This document shows, one piece after another, positions 35,306 to 43,625 of a stretch of DNA of 64,000 nucleotides. Source of the stretch: Alphaproteobacteria bacterium (GTDB lineage Bacteria > Pseudomonadota > Alphaproteobacteria > UBA828). Both the position numbers and the translations under genes were made by a program. Position 1 is the first letter of the stretch. The number at the start of each line of letters is the position of its first letter. The notes under the pieces are model-generated. The model saw only the letters and a program-made list of their open reading frames with translations, did no database searches and was not told the DNA's origin. The DNA lies in the NCBI GenBank assembly GCA_022826665.1, contig JAJDUK010000055.1, forward strand, positions 62,001-126,000, given 5' to 3'.

Positions 35306-36430
35306 ATGATCAAACGGGCGAGACTCGCGGTGCTGGCAACTGCTGCACTGGCACTGGCGGTGACGGGAATCTTCGGCCCATCGCCGGCTTCGGCCCAAGA
35401 GGACAAGTACAAGGTCTTCGTCAGCGTGGGCTTCGAGGGCAACACCTGGATGGATGCGGCGCAGAACCTGATCCGCTCCATGGCCAAGACCAAGGCCTTC
35501 AAGGACCGGGTGGAGCTCAACATGCAATCGGCGCGGGCCGATATCCAGACCCAGATCCAACAGGTCAACGCCATGGTCCAGGGCGATGCCGACATCATCA
35601 TCCTGTGGCCGAACTCGCGCACCGCGCTCAATCGCTCGATCCGTCAGGCGTGCCAGAGGGGCATTATCGTGATGACCTTCGACGCATCGGTGACCGAGCC
35701 CTGCGCCTACCACATCGGCCTGGATCAGACCTGGGCCGGTGCGGGGCCCGCGGAATATCTGGCCGAGGAGCTCGGCGGTAAGGGCAGCATCATCGTCATG
35801 GGCGGCTACCCCGGCCACTACATCGATCATGCCCGCACCGACGGCGCCATGGAGGTCTTCGCCGCATATCCGGAGATCGAGGTCCTGGTCCATGCCTACA
35901 GCAACTGGAACAACGCGCACGCTAGGCAGGAGCTGACCAAGATCGTGGCCACCCACGGCTGGGACAACATCGACGGGCTGTGGACCCAGGTGGGCTGCTA
36001 CATGTTCTCGCAGATCCAGGTCGAGGCCGGCCGTGCGGACCAACTGGTGCCCTGCGCCGGTAACGGCACCAACGGGCATAGGATCGCCATCGCCGAGCCC
36101 GGCACGGTGCCGGGTGCGCTGGGCATGAAGAGCAGCTCCATGGGCTCGCCCAACTGGCTCGGTGCCTACGCGCTCAAGGTCGCCGTCGCCTATGCCGACG
36201 GCGGTGCGGAGCCGCCGCGCTTCACCCAGGTGCCGATGCCGCTGGTCGAGCCGGGCCAGGTGGTGGTGTGCACCGAGGGGACGCGCGAGGAACTGCTCGC
36301 GCGCAACTGCAACACCTACCATCCAGATCTCGGGGTGCCGCCGAACTACTTCGTCGACGTGTGGCATCCCTGGGTGAGCGAGCTCGACCTGTTCTCGGCG
36401 CTCGAAGGCAAGGTGCCGGAAGGTCAGTAG
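35306..36430 (+). CDS. Ribose/sugar-type ABC transporter substrate-binding protein
   Basis: Periplasmic receptor of 374 aa with a signal peptide of about 30 residues (ending near PASAQE) and a type I periplasmic-binding fold (KVFVSVGFEGNTWMDAAQN). It is RbsB-like, with DADIIILWPNS and TFDASV strands in expected places. The cargo is unknown; pyranoses, autoinducer-like sugars or polyols are typical of the family. First gene of the transporter set; followed by a strong stem-loop that may keep it more abundant than the membrane genes. Confidence 0.88.
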   Translation: MIKRARLAVLATAALALAVTGIFGPSPASAQEDKYKVFVSVGFEGNTWMDAAQNLIRSMAKTKAFKDRVELNMQSARADIQTQIQQVNAMVQGDADIIILWPNSRTALNRSIRQACQRGIIVMTFDASVTEPCAYHIGLDQTWAGAGPAEYLAEELGGKGSIIVMGGYPGHYIDHARTDGAMEVFAAYPEIEVLVHAYSNWNNAHARQELTKIVATHGWDNIDGLWTQVGCYMFSQIQVEAGRADQLVPCAGNGTNGHRIAIAEPGTVPGALGMKSSSMGSPNWLGAYALKVAVAYADGGAEPPRFTQVPMPLVEPGQVVVCTEGTREELLARNCNTYHPDLGVPPNYFVDVWHPWVSELDLFSALEGKVPEGQ

Positions 36431-36445
36431 CAAAAGGCCTAACAG

Positions 36446-36501
36446 GGAGGCACCTTCTACCGTGCGGGACCCGCGCAAGCGGGTCCCGCACGGACGCCTC
36501 C
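36446..36501 (+). promoter_or_regulatory. Large mRNA stem-loop between binding-protein and ATPase genes
   Basis: A perfect 15-bp stem, CCGTGCGGGACCCGC (36460-36474) with its complement (36479-36493) and a GCAA tetraloop, is extended by a lower GGAGGC/GCCTCC stem (36446-36451 / 36496-36501). A GNRA-class tetraloop on a GC stem is very stable. It probably sets unequal expression of receptor and transporter core, as intergenic stem-loops do in other importer operons. Confidence 0.7.
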
Positions 36502-36521
36502 GACAGGTCTGACGCGCTGCC

Positions 36522-38060
36522 GTGGAAGAGAGCGGGAGCGAGGCGCCTGCCGCATTCGAGGTCGTCGGACTAAGAAAGCATTTTGGCGCCACGATTGCCC
36601 TGGATGACGTGTCGCTCGCCGTCGGGTCGGGCGACGTTCACGCGTTGCTCGGCGAGAACGGCGCCGGCAAGTCCACACTCGTCAAAATCCTCAGCGGTCT
36701 CATCCGAGCCGACGCCGGCGAAATCCAATTGTTCGGCGAGCCCGCGCGGCTCGGCGACCCGCGCACCGCGCACCGCGCCGGCATCCAGACCGCCTATCAG
36801 GAAATCTCGCTGATCAAGGACCTCACGGTCACGCAGAACATGCTCCTGCCCTACGAGCCCGCGTATCCGGGCGGGCAGGTGCGCCGGCGGCGATCCGAAG
36901 AGCTGGTGCGCGAGATGCTCCAGAGACTCGGCCTGGATGATATCGACCCGCGCGTGGAAGTCGCGACGCTCGATCTCTCCACCCAGCAGCGGATCGAGAT
37001 TGCCCGCGCCATCTCGCGCGAGCCGAGGATTCTGCTGCTGGATGAGCCGACCTCGGCGCTCTCCGGCAAGGATGTCGAATGGCTGCACGGCCAGGTCAAT
37101 GCGCTGCGAGAGCGCGGCGTGACCACGGTGTTCATCTCCCATCGCATGCAGGAGGTCCGGCGCTTCTGCGACAACCTGACCGTGCTGCGCAACGGTGCCA
37201 ACGTCGGAAGCTTCGCGGTCGCAGATATTTCGGAGGAGGAGGTCATCGCGCTGGTGATCGGTCGTTCGCTGGCCGCAACCTTCCCAGAGAAGCCGCCGCA
37301 CGCAGCGGGGGAGCCGGCAGACCCGATACTTTCGGCCGAGGGACTCGCTGCCGGGGGCAGACTCAAGGCCCTGTCGTTCGAGCTGCGCCCCGGCGACGTG
37401 CTTGGCGTTGCGGGGCTCGAGGGGATGGGCCAACGCGAACTCTTCCTCGCGCTGTTCGGCATGATCAGACCCACGGCCGGCACGGTCTCGGTCTACGGCA
37501 AGCCGGTCACCCTGAAGTCGCCACGCGATGCGCTCCGGGCCGACATCGGCATCAGCCTGGTGCCGGAGGAACGCAAGACGGAGGCGCTGGCGCTTGAGAT
37601 GACCGGGCGGGAGAACGTCTCGCTGCCCGTCATCGAGCGGTTCAGGCGTTTCGGGGTCATCGACACGGCTGCGGAGTCCGCGGCCGTCTCTCGGGTGCTG
37701 GACCTGGTGCAAGTGGATCGCCGCGCGCTCCATACCGCCTGCAAGGTCTTCAGCGGCGGCAACCAGCAAAAGCTCGCCATCGCCAAGTGGCTGCTGACCG
37801 AGAACCGCATCCTGCTCATGTACGACCCGACCCGCGGCGTCGACGTCGGCACCAAGGCCGAGATCTACGTGATGATCCGCGCCTATGCGAGCGCGGGCGG
37901 CGCGGTGCTGTTCTACTCCACCGACGTGTCGGAGCTGGTCAACCTCTGCGATGAGGTGAAGGTCGTCTATGGCGGCCGCGCGGCGGCGACGCTGAGCGGC
38001 GATGCGCTCTCGGAGCCTGCCGTCATGCGCGCGGCGCTGGGCGAGGGCGGGGCGCCGTGA
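36522..38060 (+). CDS. Sugar-type ABC ATPase with two nucleotide-binding domains (RbsA/MglA-like)
   Basis: 512-aa tandem ABC ATPase. The N-terminal half has Walker A GENGAGKST (about residues 45-53), Walker B ILLLDEPTSALS and an atypical signature, LSTQQRIEIAR, that looks two residues shorter than LSxGQxQxVEIA. The C-terminal half has the usual degenerate Walker A (GLEGMGQRE) and an intact signature FSGGNQQKLAIAKWL. This is the CUT2-family layout. It overlaps the permease gene by 4 nt (GTGA). Confidence 0.92.
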   Translation: MEESGSEAPAAFEVVGLRKHFGATIALDDVSLAVGSGDVHALLGENGAGKSTLVKILSGLIRADAGEIQLFGEPARLGDPRTAHRAGIQTAYQEISLIKDLTVTQNMLLPYEPAYPGGQVRRRRSEELVREMLQRLGLDDIDPRVEVATLDLSTQQRIEIARAISREPRILLLDEPTSALSGKDVEWLHGQVNALRERGVTTVFISHRMQEVRRFCDNLTVLRNGANVGSFAVADISEEEVIALVIGRSLAATFPEKPPHAAGEPADPILSAEGLAAGGRLKALSFELRPGDVLGVAGLEGMGQRELFLALFGMIRPTAGTVSVYGKPVTLKSPRDALRADIGISLVPEERKTEALALEMTGRENVSLPVIERFRRFGVIDTAAESAAVSRVLDLVQVDRRALHTACKVFSGGNQQKLAIAKWLLTENRILLMYDPTRGVDVGTKAEIYVMIRAYASAGGAVLFYSTDVSELVNLCDEVKVVYGGRAAATLSGDALSEPAVMRAALGEGGAP

Positions 38061-40186
38061 ACGGCAGGCCGCTGCTGCCGTTGCCGCGATTCGATCGCGC
38101 CAGCCTCCCGGTGGTGAACTGGCAGCGCCAGCGCGGCCTTCTGATCTCGGTCGGCGTGTTCCTGGTGATGCTGATCATCCTGCAGCTCGTGAAGGGCGAG
38201 GGGATCAGCTACTTCGACGTGAGCTCCATCACCACCGGCGCGACGACGCTCGCGCTCGCGGCCGTGGGCGAGACCATCGTCATCCTGGCCGGAGGATTCG
38301 ATCTCTCGGCCGGCGCGGTGATCTCGCTGGTCAACGTGATGATTATCCAGTTTCTGGGCGGTGGGTCGGAATTCTCCTCTGACGTTGCCGCGCTTTCGGG
38401 CGCCGAGTTCATCGGAGCGGCACTCGCGCTCGCGCTTGCGGTGGGCGCGGCGATCGGGGCGATTAACGGCTTCCTGATCGCCTTTCTTGGCCTGTCGGCA
38501 ATCGTCGTGACGCTCGCCACGATGTTCATTGCGCAGGGCGCGGCCCTGCTGGTGATGACCCACGCGGGCGGCGAGGCGCCTTGGGAGTTCAGCATGTTCT
38601 TCACCGGCGAGGCCATCGCCGGCGTGCTGCCCGCGCCGATCATCGTGCTCGCGGTCGTCATCGTGCTCTGGCTGGCGCTGCGGAATTCGCGGCTCGGGAC
38701 CGGGATCTACGCCATCGGCAGCGACGAGAAGTCGGCGCTGGCAAGCGGCACCGACGTGCGGATGACGAAGTTCTGGACCTACACCATCGCCGGCGTCTGC
38801 TACGGCGCCGCCGGCATGTTCATGACCGCCCAGATCGGCGCCGGAGACCCGCTGATCGGCGCCAAGTTCCTGCTCAAGATTTTCGCCGCCGTGGTCATCG
38901 GCGGGACACTGATCGGCGGCGGGCGCGGCGGCTGTGTCGGCACCGTCTTCGGCGCGCTGACGCTCACCATCATCCTCACGATCTTCCTGCTGCTCGGCAT
39001 GCGCACCTGGTACGTGCCGTTGGCCGAGGGCGCGATCCTGATCTTCGCCGTGCTCGGACTCTCGATGAGCCGGGACCTGCCGGTGGTGGATGTCGTGCGC
39101 GGCTGGCGGCAGGCGCTCCGCACGCGCTGGCGAGCACCGGTCGTGCCCTCGGCCGGCCTGGGGGGCGCCGGGTTGTTGCAGGACCTGCTGGGCCGAACGG
39201 CGGCGCGCGGCGGCCCCGATCTGACCCGCCCGACCGCAGGCTGGTTCACCCGTAACCAGGCCACGCTCCGCTACATCTCCCCCACCTACGTCATGTTCGC
39301 CGTGATCGTGATCGCGACTGTGGTGCTCTTCGGCGAGAACCTGTCGGCGCTCGAATATCTCAACGTCCTGCTGCTGTTCACCGCCTTTCTCGCGATCCTG
39401 GGCTTGGGCCAGGGGGCGGTCATCATCTCGGGCGGGCTCGATCTTTCGGTTGCGTGGGCGATCACGTTCCCGGCGATCGTCGTTACCACGTTCTGCTTCG
39501 GCGAGAATGGACCGGCCTATTGGGCGGTGCCGCTGGCGCTGGCGATCGGACTCGCGATCGGCTGTCTGAACGGTCTCATGATCGTGCTCTTCAGGATGTC
39601 GCCGATCATCGTCACGCTGGCGATGGCCGGCATGCTCGAAGGCATCTCGCTCATCTTCAGCGACGGTGCGCCTATCGGCGGCTCGCCGCCGGTGCTGCGC
39701 TGGTTCGTATCGGGCCGGCTGCTCGGCATCGCGCCCATCGGCTGGTTCCTGATCGCCTTTGCCATCGTGGCGACGATCTTCCTCAACCGGACTGCCTTCG
39801 GGCGCAGGCTCTACACGGTGGGCAACAGCGTCACCGTGGCGCGGCTTTCCGGCGTCTGGACCGGTTCCGTCATCGTCGGTGCCTACATGCTGAGCGGCTT
39901 TTGCTCCGCGCTGGTGGGCGTCCTGCTCTCGGGCTTCAGCGGGCAGGCGTTCTTCGGCATGGGGGATCCGTTCCTGCTGCAATCCATCGCGGTGGTGGTT
40001 CTGGGCGGCACGCTGATTACCGGCGGGCGCGGCCACTTCGTTGGCATCCTGGGCGGTGCCCTGCTGTTCACGGCGCTCGGCTCGCTGCTGACAGGAACGA
40101 TGCTGCCCGAGGCGGTGCGCAGTATCATCTACGGACTCGTGCTGCTCGGCGCTATCGTCGCGCTTCGAGAGCGCGCGGACGCATGA
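38057..40186 (+). CDS. Fused double permease of sugar-type ABC transporter
   Basis: 709 aa, about twice the length of an RbsC-type permease. Two complete repeats are visible: residues about 20-340 (LAAVGETIVILAGGFDLSAGAVISL...GGTLIGGGRGGCVGTVFGAL) and about 405-709 (LGLGQGAVIISGGLDLSVAWAIT...GGTLITGGRGHFVGILGGAL), joined by an arginine-rich cytoplasmic-looking linker of about 60 residues. In most CUT2 systems this channel is formed by two separate chains. GTG start overlaps the ATPase stop. The halves are not identical, so the fused channel is a fixed heterodimer. Confidence 0.92.
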   Translation: MNGRPLLPLPRFDRASLPVVNWQRQRGLLISVGVFLVMLIILQLVKGEGISYFDVSSITTGATTLALAAVGETIVILAGGFDLSAGAVISLVNVMIIQFLGGGSEFSSDVAALSGAEFIGAALALALAVGAAIGAINGFLIAFLGLSAIVVTLATMFIAQGAALLVMTHAGGEAPWEFSMFFTGEAIAGVLPAPIIVLAVVIVLWLALRNSRLGTGIYAIGSDEKSALASGTDVRMTKFWTYTIAGVCYGAAGMFMTAQIGAGDPLIGAKFLLKIFAAVVIGGTLIGGGRGGCVGTVFGALTLTIILTIFLLLGMRTWYVPLAEGAILIFAVLGLSMSRDLPVVDVVRGWRQALRTRWRAPVVPSAGLGGAGLLQDLLGRTAARGGPDLTRPTAGWFTRNQATLRYISPTYVMFAVIVIATVVLFGENLSALEYLNVLLLFTAFLAILGLGQGAVIISGGLDLSVAWAITFPAIVVTTFCFGENGPAYWAVPLALAIGLAIGCLNGLMIVLFRMSPIIVTLAMAGMLEGISLIFSDGAPIGGSPPVLRWFVSGRLLGIAPIGWFLIAFAIVATIFLNRTAFGRRLYTVGNSVTVARLSGVWTGSVIVGAYMLSGFCSALVGVLLSGFSGQAFFGMGDPFLLQSIAVVVLGGTLITGGRGHFVGILGGALLFTALGSLLTGTMLPEAVRSIIYGLVLLGAIVALRERADA

Positions 40187-40212
40187 CTCGCGAAGGGAGC
40201 GCGCGGACGCAT
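40169..40212. repeat. 16-bp direct repeat at the end of the permease gene
   Basis: GAGCGCGCGGACGCAT occurs at 40169-40184, covering the last permease codons, and again at 40197-40212 after the stop. The 28-nt spacing looks like a small duplication of the gene end. Confidence 0.6.
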
Positions 40213-40274
40213 AGGGCCGGAGGCTACGGGACCGGACATCCGCCGCGACGCGGCAACGCCAGAAGGGGGAAACC

Positions 40275-41189
40275 ATGGCCACGAAGAAAGACATTCAGGT
40301 TTGTTTCAATCCCCATTTCGATTCGGTTTCGCTCTGGATCGGATCGTTCGGCGGCGCCGATTCGCCCTGCGACATCTCGCGCGGCGTCTTCGCGGCGCGG
40401 CAGGGGGTGCCGCGTATCCTGGAGATGATGGACCGCTACGGCATCAAGACCACGTGGGACATCACCGGCCACTCGATCGAGAGCTTTCCGAAGGAATCGG
40501 AATTGATCGTGAAGTACGGCCACGAGCTGGGCGTGCACGGCTACACGCACGAGAACCCGCTCGCCATGTCGCGCCAGCAGGAGGCGGACGTGCTCGACAA
40601 GTGCATCGAGCTGGTGACCGACCTCTGCGGCGTGCGCCCGGTCGGCTACGTCGCGCCGTGGTGGGAGCTCAGCCCCAACACCATCGACCTGCTTCTCGAG
40701 CGCGGTTTCCTCTATGACCGCAGCGTGATGGAGGACGACTACACGCCGCACTACCTGCGCAGTGGCGATAGCTGGACCAAGATCGACTATACCCAGGAGG
40801 CCAAGACCTGGATGAAGCCCTGGCAGCCGGGGGAGGCGGTCGACCTGGTCGAGCTGCCGGCGAGCTGGTACCTCGACGACGCGCCGCCCATGATGTTCGT
40901 GAAAACCTTCCCGAACAGCCACGGCTGGGTCAATCCGCGGGATGTCGAGGACATCTGGCGCGACCAGTTCGACTGGATCTACCGTCACTACGACTATGCG
41001 ATCTACACCTGCGTGATCCATCCGGACTGCGCGGGCAAGCCGCAGGTGCTGATGATGCTGGAACGGATCTTCGACCACATGCTGGCGCACACCGGCGTGC
41101 GCATGATCACGATGCGGGAGATGGCCGAGGACTTCAAACGCCGCCATCCCTTCAACGGCACGACCGAAGGCGCGCCCGCCGCGGACTAA
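40275..41189 (+). CDS. NodB-fold polysaccharide deacetylase/PuuE-like protein (second copy)
   Basis: 304-aa polysaccharide-deacetylase superfamily enzyme without a signal peptide. The metal-binding HGYTHENP motif, the Asp of the opening VCFNPHFDSVSLWIG strand and the conserved RPVGYVAPWWELS block are visible. Cytoplasmic members of this type, like PuuE, act on allantoin-like or amide C-N bonds rather than polymers. It lies between the sugar-type transporter and the close oxygenase paralogue, echoing the pairing at 21.8-24.2 kb. Start ATG 40275 follows AGAAGGGGGAAACC. Confidence 0.86.
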   Translation: MATKKDIQVCFNPHFDSVSLWIGSFGGADSPCDISRGVFAARQGVPRILEMMDRYGIKTTWDITGHSIESFPKESELIVKYGHELGVHGYTHENPLAMSRQQEADVLDKCIELVTDLCGVRPVGYVAPWWELSPNTIDLLLERGFLYDRSVMEDDYTPHYLRSGDSWTKIDYTQEAKTWMKPWQPGEAVDLVELPASWYLDDAPPMMFVKTFPNSHGWVNPRDVEDIWRDQFDWIYRHYDYAIYTCVIHPDCAGKPQVLMMLERIFDHMLAHTGVRMITMREMAEDFKRRHPFNGTTEGAPAAD

Positions 41190-41276
41190 GCGAGGGCGCG
41201 AACCGCGCCACTGGCCCCGCGTCCTGCGCCGAGGGGCCGGCGGCGGAAAGACCGAAGCGCAGTGAAAGGAGCTCCC

Positions 41277-42335
41277 ATGTCGACCGGATCCCTCGCCGAG
41301 ATTCCGCTCATCGACCTCAGCCCCTATTTCGCGGGCGACCCGGCCGACAAGCGGCGGGTCGCGGACGAGATCAGCCGAGCCTGCGAGCGCATCGGTTTCT
41401 TCATGGTCTCGGGCCACGGGGTGGACCCGGCGCTTATCAAGCGCGCGCGCCGCGAATCCCTGACGTTCTTCGGCCTGCCGATGAAGGAGAAGCTTGCCAT
41501 CAGGAAGCCAGAGGGCGATTTGGCGGTCCGCGGCTACGAGCCGGTGGGCACGGAGCACCTCTCGGCGACGATCGGTGTGGAGACGCCGCCCGACCTGAAG
41601 GAATCGATCTCCTTCGGGCCTATCGAGGCGTTCGATCATCCGTCCTGCCATACAGAGGCAGCCGCGCCCTGCTACGCGCCCAATATCTTTCCGCAGCACC
41701 CGGCGGGGCTCCGTCAGACCATCGAGGACTACATTCGGGCCCTCGACCTGCTCGGCTGGCACCTGCACCGGCTCGCGGCCATCGCCTTCGAACTGCCCGA
41801 GGACCACTTCGACGCCATGCTCGAAAGGGGCTTCAGCATCCTCCGCGTGCTGAACTATCCCGAGCAGAAATCGGCGCCCAAGGAGGGGCAGCTTCGCGCC
41901 GGCGAGCACTCGGACTACGACAACCTCACCATCTGCCTGATCGAGGACAAGCCGGGCGGCCTGCAGGCACGCGGCCCGGACGGCACCTGGGTGAACGTGC
42001 CAGCGATCCCCGGTTCGTTCGTGGTCAACATTGGCGACTTCCTGATGCGCTGGACCAATGACCGCTGGAAATCCACGCGGCATCGCGTGCTCAACCCGCC
42101 GCACGCGTCCGGGGACCGCCTTTCCTTCTGCCACTTCATCGAGCCCAACTACGACGCGCTGATCGAGTGTCTGCCGACCTGCCACAGCCAGGAGGAGCCG
42201 GCGAAGTACCCGCCGATCACGGCCGGCGCCTACATGCTCGAGAAATTCTCCAGCCAGGAGAGCGGCCGCGAGTGGGACGACGATGACAGCGAGAAGTTCG
42301 GTACCGGAGACACCGAGACGCGCTTTGTCAACTGA
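41277..42335 (+). CDS. IPNS-like 2-oxoglutarate/Fe(II) oxygenase (close paralogue)
   Basis: 352 aa, the same length as the enzyme at 21822 and about 70% identical by eye, including RGYEPVGTE(H/Q)LSATIGVETPPDL, the HSDYDNLTIC iron site and TRHRVLNPP. Start ATG at 41277 follows AAAGGAG; an in-frame ATG 15 nt upstream is inferior. Two same-length paralogues next to deacetylases of one family suggest a duplicated oxygenase/deacetylase module. It converges on the Rieske oxygenase gene with 19 nt between. Confidence 0.92.
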   Translation: MSTGSLAEIPLIDLSPYFAGDPADKRRVADEISRACERIGFFMVSGHGVDPALIKRARRESLTFFGLPMKEKLAIRKPEGDLAVRGYEPVGTEHLSATIGVETPPDLKESISFGPIEAFDHPSCHTEAAAPCYAPNIFPQHPAGLRQTIEDYIRALDLLGWHLHRLAAIAFELPEDHFDAMLERGFSILRVLNYPEQKSAPKEGQLRAGEHSDYDNLTICLIEDKPGGLQARGPDGTWVNVPAIPGSFVVNIGDFLMRWTNDRWKSTRHRVLNPPHASGDRLSFCHFIEPNYDALIECLPTCHSQEEPAKYPPITAGAYMLEKFSSQESGREWDDDDSEKFGTGDTETRFVN

Positions 42336-42354
42336 CCGCGGTGGGATCACCGCG

Positions 42355-43455
42355 CTAATCGTCCACGGCCTCCCGCATCCATTGCTGGAGCGTCCGGATG
42401 GAGTGCTCGGAGTTGAGCCCGCCGGCCGGATCGACCACGAGCGGGCCGGGGCGGTACCCGCGGCTCTTCAGCCCCTGCGCCACGCTTTCGACCAGCCGGA
42501 TATCCTCCGCGACCGTGGTCTCGCGGTCCTGCGCCGCGAGCTGCCGGATCACCACGCTCTCGGCACCGCCCGGCGTGTACCAGCCGCGCCAGACGGTGCA
42601 GCTGTCCACGCCGTGGGCCCGCCAGTGGTAGGTGTTCAGCACGTTGCCCGGATAGACCTGGAACGAGAACATCGGCCAGAGGAAGAACGTGCGGTATTCC
42701 CCGGCATGGGGCACCGATAGGTCGATCGGATAGCTCATCCGCTCCAGGTCCTGGCACTCGGTCGTGTGGCGCAGGACGTAGCCTTCCCCTGAAGGCTGGA
42801 TGTCATAGGTCTCGGGCCGGATCACGCCGGTCGCGAAGGTCGGATGGCGCAGCACGCAGTGGTAGCACTCGGAGTGGTTCTCGACCGAGACCTTCCAGTT
42901 GCAGGCCTCCGGAACCTCGATCCATTCAAGCGGTTCGAGCGCGCCGATGTCGGGAACATAGTCCGCGAGTTCCTCCCGCACGCCCGGATACCACGCCTCC
43001 ATCGGCGCCGCGTCGTCGTCGAGATTGACGAAGACGAAGCCGTGCAAGCTCTCGCTCCGCACTGCCGTGAGGCGGGTCGACGCGCCGTCGAAACCCGGAA
43101 CCGATTCCACGTTCGGCCCGCTGCGGAACGCGCCGGTCAGCTCGTAGGACCAGGCGTGGTAGGGGCAGACGATGGCGCGCGTCGTGCCGGCGCCTTCCAC
43201 CAGCCGATGCCCCCGGTGCTGGCACACGTTGTAGAAGGCGCGCAGCACGCCGTCGCGCCCGCGGATGCAGAACAGGCTCTCGCCCGCAATCTCGCAGGTG
43301 AAGTAGTCGCCGGCCTCGCGCGCTTGGCTCTCGTGCCCGGCGAACTGCCAGGTCCGGGAGAGCAGGCCCGCGCGCTCCTTCTCGAAGATGGCCGGATCGG
43401 TGTAGTAGCGTGCGGCGAGCGAACGGACGGGCGCTGGCGGGTCTTGACCTGTCAT
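42355..43455 (-). CDS. Rieske non-haem iron oxygenase alpha subunit (GbcA-like)
   Basis: 366-aa ring-hydroxylating-type oxygenase. The Rieske ligands are Cys78/His80 (NVCQHRG) and Cys97/His100 (CPYHAW). The mononuclear iron site is in NWKVSVENHSECYHCVLRHP (His194, His199), a form found in glycine-betaine and related quaternary-amine monooxygenases (GbcA, carnitine oxygenase) rather than in naphthalene-type dioxygenases. Start at 43455 has GGAGG upstream. No ferredoxin reductase gene is nearby. Confidence 0.9.
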   Translation of the reverse strand: MTGQDPPAPVRSLAARYYTDPAIFEKERAGLLSRTWQFAGHESQAREAGDYFTCEIAGESLFCIRGRDGVLRAFYNVCQHRGHRLVEGAGTTRAIVCPYHAWSYELTGAFRSGPNVESVPGFDGASTRLTAVRSESLHGFVFVNLDDDAAPMEAWYPGVREELADYVPDIGALEPLEWIEVPEACNWKVSVENHSECYHCVLRHPTFATGVIRPETYDIQPSGEGYVLRHTTECQDLERMSYPIDLSVPHAGEYRTFFLWPMFSFQVYPGNVLNTYHWRAHGVDSCTVWRGWYTPGGAESVVIRQLAAQDRETTVAEDIRLVESVAQGLKSRGYRPGPLVVDPAGGLNSEHSIRTLQQWMREAVDD

Positions 43456-43625
43456 TCCCGACGATCCTCCCCGGCTGGCGATGCGGCGCACGCGGCGCCG
43501 GCCACGATAGGCGAAACGGCTGTCCATCGCCCAGTAGAATGTCCATGCGAGTCGCTTGGTTGGGAGAGCTCCTCGATGTTTCCATTCTTCGACACACGTC
43601 ACGTCGGCAACATCGTGGTCGTGCC

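Noticed and set aside
34163-36592. 809-codon minus-strand ORF
   Set aside because: Antisense to the oxygenase and binding-protein genes; Arg/His/Gly-rich with no recognisable domain.
37967-40294. 775-codon minus-strand ORF, glutamate/arginine/histidine-rich
   Set aside because: Exact shadow of the fused permease; the composition arises from reading hydrophobic codons in reverse.
31898-42335. Penicillin-type beta-lactam biosynthesis (IPNS-like oxygenases plus C45 acyltransferase-like protein)
   Set aside because: No ACV synthetase or other pathway gene is present, and both families have many other roles.
40224-42350. 708-codon minus-strand ORF
   Set aside because: Opposite the deacetylase and oxygenase genes, with no domain.
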